Shown piece by piece: positions 1-12,470 of a DNA stretch of 64,000 nt (position 1 is the first letter of the stretch; every line of letters begins with the position of its first letter). The notes beneath the pieces are model-generated. The model saw only the letters and a list, made by a program, of their open reading frames with translations, had not been told where the DNA came from and made no database searches. Position numbers and translations under genes: made by a program. The stretch comes from Acanthacorydalis orientalis (Eukaryota > Arthropoda > Insecta > Megaloptera > Corydalidae), in the NCBI GenBank assembly GCA_034766995.1, contig CM068320.1:24560851-24624850 (forward strand), read 5' to 3'.

Positions 1-330
1 CGCGGTTTTTGTGACTTTTTTGGTATCTATTATCAACCGATGTTAATTTTGACTCATGTATGATATAGTATATTAAAATACGCATCGAATAGTATGAAAT
101 AGTTGCCATTTTTATAGCATTTTGGATATTTTAGCCATGAAAAACCTTTATTTTTGTTAATTTTTCGCGGTTTTTGTGACTTTTTCGGTATTTATTATAA
201 ACCGATGTCAATTTTGACTCAAGTATGAAAGAGAACATTAAATAACGCATAGAACAGTATGAAATAGTTGCTAGTTTTATAACATTTTGGGTATTTTATG
301 AAGGAAAAACTGTAATTTTTGCTGATTTTT

Positions 331-835
331 TGCGGTTTTTATGATATTTCAGACCTTTATTACGGACAGATATTAATTTAGTCTAGAAATATCCATAAAG
401 CATTAAAAGACGAATCGACCAGTATTAATTAGTTGCCAAATTATCCTACATATCCACAAAATAAGCAATATCCGTAATATCCACCATATACGAAATATCC
501 GCATTATCCGCAATATCAAAAAAATGTGATTTTTTGCAGTTTATTTGATATTTCCTACATACTTTATGGACTGATATTAATTTTAAATAAGATATGATAT
601 AGAACAATTATATACGCATCGACCGGTATGAAATAGTTGCCATTTTTAAAACAATTTGGATATTTTATATATTGCGGATATGGCGGATATTGAGGATATG
701 GCGGATATGGTTTATTTTGTTGATATGTAGGATATTTTGGTAACTAGTTAATACTGGTCGATTCGTCTTTTAATGCTTTATGTATATTTCTAGACAAAAT
801 TAACATCGGTCCATAATAAATGTCGGAAATACAAA
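331..835. repeat. Second inversion point P2 of unit 1 (diverged monomers)
   Basis: Plus-strand sequence around 395-515 (gacgaatcgaccagtatt then gttgcc and atccgc-like repeats) reappears inverted at about 675-830. The symmetry centre is near 588. The arms are separated by one plus-oriented monomer (about 520-660), so this is an inverted repeat with a ~150-bp spacer rather than a tight dyad. It recurs about 587 bp into every unit. Confidence 0.87.
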
Positions 836-1010
836 AAAACCCACAAAATATCTGCAAAAATTTCAGTTATTCCTTCATAAAATATGCAAAATGTTATAAA
901 ACTAGCAACTATTTCATACCGTTCGATGCGTATTCTCATGTTCTATATCGTAAAAGAGACAAAATTAACATAGGTTTATAATTGTTACCGAAAAAGTGAC
1001 AAAAACCGCG

Positions 1011-1928
1011 AAATATCCGCAAAACATCCGCAAAAATAAATGTTTTTCTTGCTTGAAATATCCAAAATGTAAAAAAAATGACAAAAATTTCATTCTGTTC
1101 GATGCGTATTCTCATGTTCTATATCATAAGATAATAATAAATACCAAAAATAACTCAAAAACCCCCCAAAATCGCATTTTTTTGGATTTTGCGGATATGC
1201 GGATATGGCAGATACGCAAAAATAAACGTTTTTCTTGCTTAAAATATCCAAAATGTAAAAAAAATTACAAAATTTTCATACTGTTCGATGCGTATTTTAA
1301 TGTTCTATATCATAAGATAATAATAAATAACAAAAAATAACGAAAAACCCCCAAAAATCGCATTTTTTTGGATTTTGCGGATATGCGGATATGGCGGATA
1401 CGCAAAAATAAACGTTTTTCTTGCTTAAAATAGACAAAATGTAAAAAAAATGACAAAAATTATATACTGTTCGATGCGTATTCTCATGTTCTATATCATA
1501 AGATAATAATAAATACCAAAAATAACTCAAAAACCCCCCAAAATCGCATTTTTTAGGATTTTGCGGATATGCGGATATGGCGGATACGCAAAAATAAACG
1601 TTTTTCTTGCTTAAAATAGCCAAAATATAAAAAAAATTACAAAATGTTCATACTGTTCGATGCGTATTTTAATGTTCTATATCATAAGATAATAATAAAT
1701 AACAAAAAATAACGAAAAACCCCCAAAAATCGCATTTTTTTGGATTTTGCGGATATGCGGATATGGCGGATACGCAAAAATAAACGTTTTTCTTGCTTAA
1801 AATAGACAAAATGTAAAAAAAATGACAAAAATTTCATACTGTTCGATGCGTATTCTCATGTTCTATATCATAAGATAATAATAAATACCAAAAATAACTC
1901 AAAAACCCCCCAAAATCGCATTTTTTTG
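1011..1928 (-). repeat. Representative run of 186-bp core monomers (A/B subtypes)
   Basis: Boxes lie at 1101, 1287, 1473, 1659 and 1845, exactly 186 bp apart, all on the minus strand. Two subtypes alternate. On the box strand, A reads gaacatgagaatacgc with gagttatttttggta upstream and usually ccgccatatcc downstream; B reads gaacattaaaatacgc with cgttattttttgtta upstream and ccgttatatcc downstream. The basic tandem period is therefore a 372-bp A/B dimer in regular stretches. Confidence 0.93.
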
Positions 1929-2124
1929 GATTTTGCGGATATGCGGATATGGCGGATACGCGGATATGGCGGATATTGCGGATATGGCGGATATTGCGGA
2001 TATGGCGGATACGGCGGATAGCATATCCGCTATATCCGCAAAATCCGCAATATCCGCCATATCCGCATATCCGCCATATCCGCCATATCCGCGTATCCGC
2101 CATATCCGCATATCCGCAAAATCC
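1921..2124. repeat. Dyad centre P1 of unit 1 (GCGGATAT microrepeat palindrome)
   Basis: The left arm is a chain of gcggatatg/gcggatatt/gcggatacg 9-mers and the right arm is its reverse complement. The tip is gcggata-gca-tatccgc at 2014-2030, a 7-bp stem with a 3-base loop. The outer ~60 bp of each arm match perfectly; the inner part is imperfect. The palindrome then continues outward as inverted core monomers, giving arms of roughly 1 kb. All 15 units have the equivalent site. Confidence 0.93.
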
Positions 2125-3392
2125 AAAAAAATGCGATTTTTGGGGGTTTTTCATTATTTTTTGTTATTTATTATTATCTTATGATATAGAACATGAGAAT
2201 ACGCATCGAACAGTATGAAATTTTTGTCATTTTTTCTACATTTTGGATATTTTAAGCAAGAAAAACGTTTATTTTTGCGTATCCGCCATATCCGCATATC
2301 CGCAAAATCCAAAAAAATGCGATTTTTGGGGGTTTTTCGTTATTTTTTGTTATTTATTATTATCTTATGATATAGAACATTAAAATACGCATCGAACAGT
2401 ATGAAAATTTTGTAATTTTTTTTACATTTTGGCTATTTTAAGCAAGAAAAACGTTTATTTTTGCGTATCCGTTATATCCGCATATCCGCAAAATCCAAAA
2501 AAATGCGAATTTGGGGGGTTTTTGAGTTATTTTTGGTATTTATTATTATCTTATGATATAGAACATGAGAATACGCATCGAACAGTATGAAATTTTTGTC
2601 ATTTTTTTTACATTTTGGATATTTTAAGCAAGAAAAACGTTTATTATTGCGTATCCGCCATATCCGCATATCCGCAAAATCCAAAAAAATGCGATTTTTG
2701 GGGGTTTTTCGTTATTTTTTGTTATTTATTATTATCTTATGATATAGAACATTAAAATACGCATCGAACAGTATGAAAATTTTGTAATTTTTTTTACATT
2801 TTGGCTATTTTAAGCAAGAAAAACGTTTATTTTTGCGTATCCGTTATATCCGCATATCCGCAAAATCCAAAAAAATGCGAATTTGGGGGGTTTTTGAGTT
2901 ATTTTTGGTATTTATTATTATCTTATGATATAGAACATGAGAATACGCATCGAACAGTATGAAATTTTTGTGATTTTTTTTACATTTTGGATTTTTTAAG
3001 GAAAAAACCCGTTTATTTTTGCGTATCCGCCATATCCGCATATCCGCAAAATCCAAAAAAATGCGATTTTTGGGGGTTTTTCGTTATTTTTTGTTATTTA
3101 TTATTATCTTATGATATAGAACATTAAAATACGCATCGAACAGTATGAAAATTTTGTAATTTTTTTTACATTTTGGCTATTTTAAGCAAGAAAAACCTTT
3201 TTTTTTGCGGATATTTTGCGGATATTTCGCGGTTTTTGTAACTTTTTCGGTATCCATTATGAACCGATGTTATTTTTGTCTCATTTATGATATAGAACAT
3301 TAAAATAGGCATCGGATAGTATGAAATAATTGCCACTTTTTTAACATTTTGGATATTTTAGGCATGAAAAACCTTTAATTTCGCGAATTTTT

Positions 3393-6049
3393 CGCGGTTT
3401 TTGTGACTTTTTTGGTATCTATTATCAACCGATGTTAATTTTGACTCATGTATGATATAGTATATTAAAATACGCATCGAATAGTATGAAATAGTTGCCA
3501 TTTTTATAGCATTTTGGATATTTTAGCCATGAAAAACCTTTATTTTTGTTAATTTTTCGCGGTTTTTGTGACTTTTTCGGTATTTATTATAAACCGATGT
3601 CAATTTTGACTCAAGTATGAAAGAGAACATTAAATAACGCATAGAACAGTATGAAATAGTTGCTAGTTTTATAACATTTTGGGTATTTTATGAAGGAAAA
3701 ACTGTAATTTTTGCTGATTTTTTGCGGTTTTTATGATATTTCAGACCTTTATTACGGACAGATATTAATTTAGTCTAGAAATATCCATAAAGCATTAAAA
3801 GACGAATCGACCAGTATTAATTAGTTGCCAAATTATCCTACATATCCACAAAATAAGCAATATCCGTAATATCCACCATATACGAAATATCCGCATTATC
3901 CGCAATATCAAAAAAATGTGATTTTTTGCAGTTTATTTGATATTTCCTACATACTTTATGGACTGATATTAATTTTAAATAAGATATGATATAGAACAAT
4001 TATATACGCATCGACCGGTATGAAATAGTTGCCATTTTTAAAACAATTTGGATATTTTATATATTGCGGATATGGCGGATATTGAGGATATGGCGGATAT
4101 GGTTTATTTTGTTGATATGTAGGATATTTTGGTAACTAGTTAATACTGGTCGATTCGTCTTTTAATGCTTTATGTATATTTCTAGACAAAATTAACATCG
4201 GTCCATAATAAATGTCGGAAATATCAAAAAAACCGCAAAATATCTGCAAAAATTTCAGTTATTCCTTCATAAAATATGCAAAATGTTATAAAACTAGCAA
4301 CTATTTCATACCGTTCGATGCGTATTCTCATGTTCTATATCGTAAAAGAGACAAAATTAACATAGGTTTATAATTGTTACCGAAAAAGTGACAAAAACCG
4401 CGAAATATCCGCAAAACATCCGCAAAAATAAATGTTTTTCTTGCTTGAAATATCCAAAATGTAAAAAAAATGACAAAAATTTCATTCTGTTCGATGCGTA
4501 TTCTCATGTTCTATATCATAAGATAATAATAAATACCAAAAATAACTCAAAAACCCCCCAAAATCGCATTTTTTTGGATTTTGCGGATATGCGGATATAA
4601 CGGATACGCAAAAATAAACGTTTTTCTTGCTTAAAATAGCCAAAATGTAAAATATATGACAAAAATTTCATACTGTTCGATGCGTATTCTCATGTTCTAT
4701 ATCATAAGATAATAATAAATACCAAAAATAACTCAAAAACCCCCCAAAATCGCATTTTTTTGGATTTTGCGGATATGCGGATATGGCGGATACGCAAAAA
4801 TAAACGTTTTTCTTGCTTAAAATATCCAAAATGTAAAAAAAATTACAAAATTTTCATACTGTTCGATGCGTATTTTAATGTTCTATATCATAAGATAATA
4901 ATAAATAACAAAAAATAACGAAAAACCCTCAAAAATCGCATTTTTTTGGATTTTGCGGATATGCGGATATGGCGGATACGCGGATATGGCGGATATGGCG
5001 GATATTGCGGATATGGCGGATATTGCGGATATAGCGGATACGGCGGATAGCATATCCGCTATATCCGCAAAATCCGCAATATCCGCCATATCCGCATATC
5101 CGCCATATCCGCCATATCCGCGTATCCGCCATATCCGCATATCCGCAAAATCCAAAAAAATGCGATTTTTGGGGGTTTTTCGTTATTTTTTGTTATTTAT
5201 TATTATCTTATGATATAGAACATGAGAATACGCATCGAACAGTATGAAATTTTTGTCATTTTTTTTACATTTTGGATATTTTAAGCAAGAAAAACGTTTA
5301 TTTTTGCGTATCCGCCATATCCGCATATCCGCAAAATCCAAAAAAATGCGAATTTGGGGGGTTTTTGAGTTATTTTTGGTATTTATTATTATCTTATGAT
5401 ATAGAACATGAGAATACGCATCGAACAGTATGAAATTTTTGTCATTTTTTTTACATTTTGGATATTTTAAGCAAGAAAAACGTTTATTTTTGCGTATCCG
5501 CCATATCCGCATATCCGCAAAATCCAAAAAAATGCGATTTTTGGTGGTTTTTCGTTATTTTTTGTTATTTATTATTATCTTATGATATAGAACATTAAAA
5601 TACGCATCGAACAGTATGAAAATTTTGTAATTTTTTTTACATTTTGGCTATTTTAAGCAAGAAAAACGATTATTTTTGCGTATCCGTTATATCCGCATAT
5701 CCGCAAAATCCAAAAAAATGCGAATTTGGGGGGTTTTTGAGTTATTTTTGGTATTTATTATTATCTTATGATATAGAACATGAGAATACGCATCGAACAG
5801 TATGAAATTTTTGTCATATATTTTACATTTTGGCTATTTTAAGCAAGAAAAACGTTTTTTTTTGCGGATATTTTGCGGATATTTCGCGGTTTTTGTAACT
5901 TTTTCGGTATCCATTATGAACCGATGTTATTTTTGTCTCATTTATGATATAGAACATTAAAATAGGCATCGGATAGTATGAAATAATTGCCACTTTTTTA
6001 ACATTTTGGATATTTTAGGCATGAAAAACCTTTAATTTCGCGAATTTTT
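3393..6049. repeat. Higher-order unit 2 (class II)
   Basis: Length 2657. It has seven core monomers, three left and four right. The right arm runs A-A-B-A, which breaks the A/B alternation. The dyad centre is at about 5051 and is one 9-bp microrepeat longer than in unit 1. Confidence 0.93.
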
Positions 6050-9000
6050 CGCGGTTTTTGTGACTTTTTTGGTATCTATTATCAACCGATGTTAATTTTG
6101 ACTCATGTATGATATAGTATATTAAAATACGCATCGAATAGTATGAAATAGTTGCCATTTTTATAGCATTTTGGATATTTTAGCCATGAAAAACCTTTAT
6201 TTTTGTTAATTTTTCGCGGTTTTTGTGACTTTTTCGGTATTTATTATAAACCGATGTCAATTTTGACTCAAGTATGAAAGAGAACATTAAATAACGCATA
6301 GAACAGTATGAAATAGTTGCTAGTTTTATAACATTTTGGGTATTTTATGAAGGAAAAACTGTAATTTTTGCTGATTTTTTGCGGTTTTTATGATATTTCA
6401 GACCTTTATTACGGACAGATATTAATTTAGTCTAGAAATATCCATAAAGCATTAAAAGACGAATCGACCAGTATTAATTAGTTGCCAAATTATCCTACAT
6501 ATCCACAAAATAAGCAATATCCGTAATATCCACCATATACGAAATATCCGCATTATCCGCAATATCAAAAAAATGTGATTTTTTGCAGTTTATTTGATAT
6601 TTCCTACATACTTTATGGACTGATATTAATTTTAAATAAGATATGATATAGAACAATTATATACGCATCGACCGGTATGAAATAGTTGCCATTTTTAAAA
6701 CAATTTGGATATTTTATATATTGCGGATATGGCGGATATTGAGGATATGGCGGATATGGTTTATTTTGTTGATATGTAGGATATTTTGGTAACTAGTTAA
6801 TACTGGTCGATTCGTCTTTTAATGCTTTATGTATATTTCTAGACAAAATTAACATCGGTCCATAATAAATGTCGGAAATATCAAAAAAACCGCAAAATAT
6901 CTGCAAAAATTTCCGTTATTCCTTCATAAAATATGCAAAATGTTATAAAACTAGCAACTATTTCATACCGTTCGATGCGTATTCTCATGTTCTATATCGT
7001 AAAAGAGACAAAATTAACATAGGTTTATAATTGTTACCGAAAAAGTGACAAAAACCGCGAAATATCCGCAAAACATCCGCAAAAATAAATGTTTTTCTTG
7101 CTTGAAATATCCAAAATGTAAAAAAAATGACAAAAATTTCATTCTGTTCGATGCGTATTCTCATGTTCTATATCATAAGATAATAATAAATACCAAAAAT
7201 AACTCAAAAACCCCCCAAAATCGCATTTTTTTGGATTTTGCGGATATGCGGATATAACGGATACGCAAAAATAAACGTTTTTCTTGCTTAAAATATCCAA
7301 AATGTAAAAAAAATGAGAAAAATTTCATTCTGTTCGATGCGTATTCTCATGTTCTATATCATAAGATAATAATAAATACCAAAAATAACTCAAAAACCCC
7401 CCAAAATCGCATTTTTTTGGATTTTGCGGATATGCGGATATGGCGGATACGCAAAAATAAACGTTTTTCTTGCTTAAAATAGACAAAATGTAAAAAAAAT
7501 GACAAAAATTTCATACTGTTCGATGCGTATTTTAATGTTCTATATCATAAGATAATAATAAATAACAAAAAATAACGAAAAACCCCCAAAAATCGCATTT
7601 TTTTGGATTTTGCGGATATGCGGATATGGCGGATACGCAAAAATAAACGTTTTTCTTGCTTAAAATAGACAAAATGTAAAAAAAATGACAAAAATTTCAT
7701 ACTGTTCGATGCGTATTCTCATGTTCTATATCATAAGATAATAATAAATACCAAAAATAACTCAAAAACCCCCCAAAATCGCATTTTTTTGGATTTTGCG
7801 GATATGCGGATATGGCGGATACGCGGATATGGCGGATATTGCGGATATGGCGGATATTGCGGATATGGCGGATACGGCGGATAGCATATCCGCTATATCC
7901 GCAAAATCCGCAATATCCGCCATATCCGCATATCCGCCATATCCGCCATATCCGCGTATCCGCCATATCCGCATATCCGCAAAATCCAAAAAAATGCGAT
8001 TTTTGGGGGTTTTTCATTATTTTTTGTTATTTATTATTATCTTATGATATAGAACATGAGAATACGCATCGAACAGTATGAAATTTTTGTCATTTTTTCT
8101 ACATTTTGGATATTTTAAGCAAGAAAAACGTTTATTTTTGCGTATCCGCCATATCCGCATATCCGCAAAATCCAAAAAAATGCGATTTTTGGGGGTTTTT
8201 CGTTATTTTTTGTTATTTATTATTATCTTATGATATAGAACATTAAAATACGCATCGAACAGTATGAAAATTTTGTAATTTTTTTTACATTTTGGCTATT
8301 TTAAGCAAGAAAAACGTTTATTTTTGCGTATCCGTTATATCCGCATATCCGCAAAATCCAAAAAAATGCGAATTTGGGGGGTTTTTGAGTTATTTTTGGT
8401 ATTTATTATTATCTTATGATATAGAACATGAGAATACGCATCGAACAGTATGAAATTTTTGTCATTTTTTTACATTTTGGATATTTTAAGCAAGAAAAAC
8501 GTTTATTATTGCGTATCCGCCATATCCGCATATCCGCAAAATCCAAAAAAATGCGATTTTTGGGGGTTTTTCGTTATTTTTTGTTATTTATTATTATCTT
8601 ATGATATAGAACATTAAAATACGCATCGAACAGTATGAAAATTTTGTAATTTTTTTTACATTTTGGCTATTTTAAGCAAGAAAAACGTTTATTTTTGCGT
8701 ATCCGTTATATCCGTATATCCGCAAAATCCAAAAAAATGCGAATTTGGGGGGTTTTTGAGTTATTTTTGGTATTTATTATTATCTTATGATATAGAACAT
8801 GAGAATACGCATCGAACAGTATGAAATTTTTGTGATTTTTTTTACATTTTGGATATTTTAAGCAAGAAAAACGTTTATTTTTGCGTATCCGCCATATCCG
8901 CATATCCGCAAAATCCAAAAAAATGCGATTTTTGGTGGTTTTTCGTTATTTTTTGTTATTTATTATTATCTTATGATACAGAACATTAAAATACGCATCG

Positions 9001-9626
9001 AACAGTATGAACATTTTGTAATTTTTTTTATATTTTGGCTATTTTAAGCAAGAAAAACGTTTATTTTTGCGTATCCGTTATATCCGCATATCCGCAAAAT
9101 CCAAAAAAATGCGATTTTGGGGGGTTTTTAAGTTATTTTTGGTATTTATTATTATCTTATGATATAGAACATGAGAATACGCATCGAACAGTATGAAATT
9201 TTTGTCATTTTTTTTACATTTTGTCTATTTTAAGCAAGAAAAACGTTTATTTTTGCGTATTCGCCATATCCGCATATCCGCAAAATCCAAAAAAATGCGA
9301 TTTTTGGGGGTTTTTCGTTATTTTTTGTTATTTATTATTATCTTATGATATAGAACATTAAAATACGCATCGAACAGTATGAAAATTTTGTAATTTTTTT
9401 TACATTTTGGCTATTTTAAGCAAGAAAAACCTTTTTTTTTGCGGATATTTTGCGGATATTTCGCGGTTTTTGTAACTTTTTCGGTATCCATTATGAACCG
9501 ATGTTATTTTTGTCTCATTTATGATATAGAACATTAAAATAGGCATCGGATAGTATGAAATAATTGCCACTTTTTTAACATTTTGGATATTTTAGGCATG
9601 AAAAACCTTTAATTTCGCGAATTTTT
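6050..9626. repeat. Higher-order unit 3 (class I)
   Basis: Length 3577. It has 12 core monomers, four left and eight right, with the right arm alternating A-B four times. The dyad centre is at about 7885. A one-base loss in a T run near 8465 explains the 1-bp difference from unit 6. Confidence 0.93.
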
Positions 9627-12470
9627 CGCGGTTTTTGTGACTTTTTTGGTATCTATTATCAACCGATGTTAATTTTGACTCATGTATGATATAGTATATT
9701 AAAATACGCATCGAATAGTATGAAATAGTTGCCATTTTTATAGCATTTTGGATATTTTAGCCATGAAAAACCTTTATTTTTGTTAATTTTTCGCGGTTTT
9801 TGTGACTTTTTCGGTATTTATTATAAACCGATGTCAATTTTGACTCAAGTATGAAAGAGAACATTAAATAACGCATAGAACAGTATGAAATAGTTGCTAG
9901 TTTTATAACATTTTGGGTATTTTATGAAGGAAAAACTGTAATTTTTGCTGATTTTTTGCGGTTTTTATGATATTTCAGACCTTTATTACGGACAGATATT
10001 AATTTAGTCTAGAAATATCCATAAAGCATTAAAAGACGAATCGACCAGTATTAATTAGTTGCCAAATTATCCTACATATCCACAAAATAAGCAATATCCG
10101 TAATATCCACCATATACGAAATATCCGCATTATCCGCAATATCAAAAAAATGTGATTTTTTGCAGTTTATTTGATATTTCCTACATACTTTATGGACTGA
10201 TATTAATTTTAAATAAGATATGATATAGAACAATTATATACGCATCGACCGGTATGAAATAGTTGCCATTTTTAAAACAATTTGGATATTTTATATATTG
10301 CGGATATGGCGGATATTGAGGATATGGCGGATATGGTTTATTTTGTTGATATGTAGGATATTTTGGTAACTAGTTAATACTGGTCGATTCGTCTTTTAAT
10401 GCTTTATGTATATTTCTAGACAAAATTAACATCGGTCCATAATAAATGTCGGAAATATCAAAAAAACCGCAAAATATCTGCAAAAATTTCAGTTATTCCT
10501 TCATAAAATATGCAAAATGTTATAAAACTAGCAACTATTTCATACCGTTCGATGCGTATTCTCATGTTCTATATCGTAAAAGAGACAAAATTAACATAGG
10601 TTTATAATTGTTACCGAAAAAGTGACAAAAACCGCGAAATATCCGCAAAACATCCGCAAAAATAAATGTTTTTCTTGCTTGAAATATCCAAAATGTAAAA
10701 AAAATGACAAAAATTTCATTCTGTTCGATGCGTATTCTCATGTTCTATATCATAAGATAATAATAAATACCAAAAATAACTCAAAAACCCCCCAAAATCG
10801 CATTTTTTTGGATTTTGCGGATATGCGGATATAACGGATACGCAAAAATAAACGTTTTTCTTGCTTAAAATAGCCAAAATGTAAAATATATGACAAAAAT
10901 TTCATACTGTTCGATGCGTATTCTCATGTTCTATATCATAAGATAATAATAAATACCAAAAATAACTCAAAAACCCCCCAAAATCGCATTTTTTTGGATT
11001 TTGCGGATATGCGGATATGGCGGATACGCAAAAATAAACGTTTTTCTTGCTTAAAATATCCAAAATGTAAAAAAAATTACAAAATTTTCATACTGTTCGA
11101 TGCGTATTTTAATGTTCTATATCATAAGATAATAATAAATAACAAAAAATAACGAAAAACCCTCAAAAATCGCATTTTTTTGGATTTTGCGGATATGCGG
11201 ATATGGCGGATACGCAAAAATAAACGTTTTTCTTGCTTAAAATATCCAAAATGTAAAAAAAATGACAAAAATTTCATACTGTTCGATGCGTATTCTCATG
11301 TTCTATATCATAAGATAATAATAAATACCAAAAATAACTCAAAAAACCCCCAAAATCGCATTTTTTTGGATTTTGCGGATATGCGGATATGGCGGATACG
11401 CGGATATGGCGGATATGGCGGATATTGCGGATATGGCGGATATTGCGGATATAGCGGATACGGCGGATAGCATATCCGCTATATCCGCAAAATCCGCAAT
11501 ATCCGCCATATCCGCATATCCGCCATATCCGCCATATCCGCGTATCCGCCATATCCGCATATCCGCAAAATCCAAAAAAATGCGATTTTTGGGGGTTTTT
11601 CGTTATTTTTTGTTATTTATTATTATCTTATGATATAGAACATGAGAATACGCATCGAACAGTATGAAATTTTTGTCATTTTTTTTACATTTTGGATATT
11701 TTAAGCAAGAAAAACGTTTATTTTTGCGTATCCGCCATATCCGCATATCCGCAAAATCCAAAAAAATGCGAATTTGGGGGGTTTTTGAGTTATTTTTGGT
11801 ATTTATTATTATCTTATGATATAGAACATGAGAATACGCATCGAACAGTATGAAATTTTTGTCATTTTTTTTACATTTTGGATATTTTAAGCAAGAAAAA
11901 CGTTTATTTTTGCGTATCCGCCATATCCGCATATCCGCAAAATCCAAAAAAATGTGATTTTTGGTGGTTTTTCGTTATTTTTTGTTATTTATTATTATCT
12001 TATGATATAGAACATTAAAATACGCATCGAACAGTATGAAAATTTTGTAATTTTTTTTACATTTTGGCTATTTTAAGCAAGAAAAACGATTATTTTTGCG
12101 TATCAGTTATATCCGCATATCCGCAAAATCCAAAAAAATGCGAATTTGGGGGGTTTTTGAGTTATTTTTGGTATTTATTATTATCTTATGATATAGAACA
12201 TGAGAATACGCATCGAACAGTATGAAATTTTTGTCATATATTTTACATTTTGGCTATTTTAAGCAAGAAAAACGTGTTTTTTTTGCGGATATTTTGCGGA
12301 TATTTCGCGGTTTTTGTAACTTTTTCGGTATCCATTATGAACCGATGTTATTTTTGTCTCATTTATGATATAGAACATTAAAATAGGCATCGGATAGTAT
12401 GAAATAATTGCCACTTTTTTAACATTTTGGATATTTTAGGCATGAAAAACCTTTAATTTCGCGAATTTTT
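9627..12470. repeat. Higher-order unit 4 (class II)
   Basis: Length 2844. It has eight core monomers, four left and four right (A-A-B-A). The dyad centre is at about 11471. An extra base at about 12275 (acgtgttttt) gives the odd final nucleotide in its length. Confidence 0.93.

Larger units (their letters stand above)
1..3392. repeat. Higher-order unit 1 (class I)
   Basis: Length 3392. It has 11 core monomers, five minus-oriented left of the dyad and six plus-oriented right of it, strictly alternating subtypes A and B. The dyad centre is at about 2022. This unit carries private differences (near 811-835, 1471, 1555 and 2990-3012) not seen in the others, either because it is older or because of sequencing noise near the contig side. 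Confidence 0.93.
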
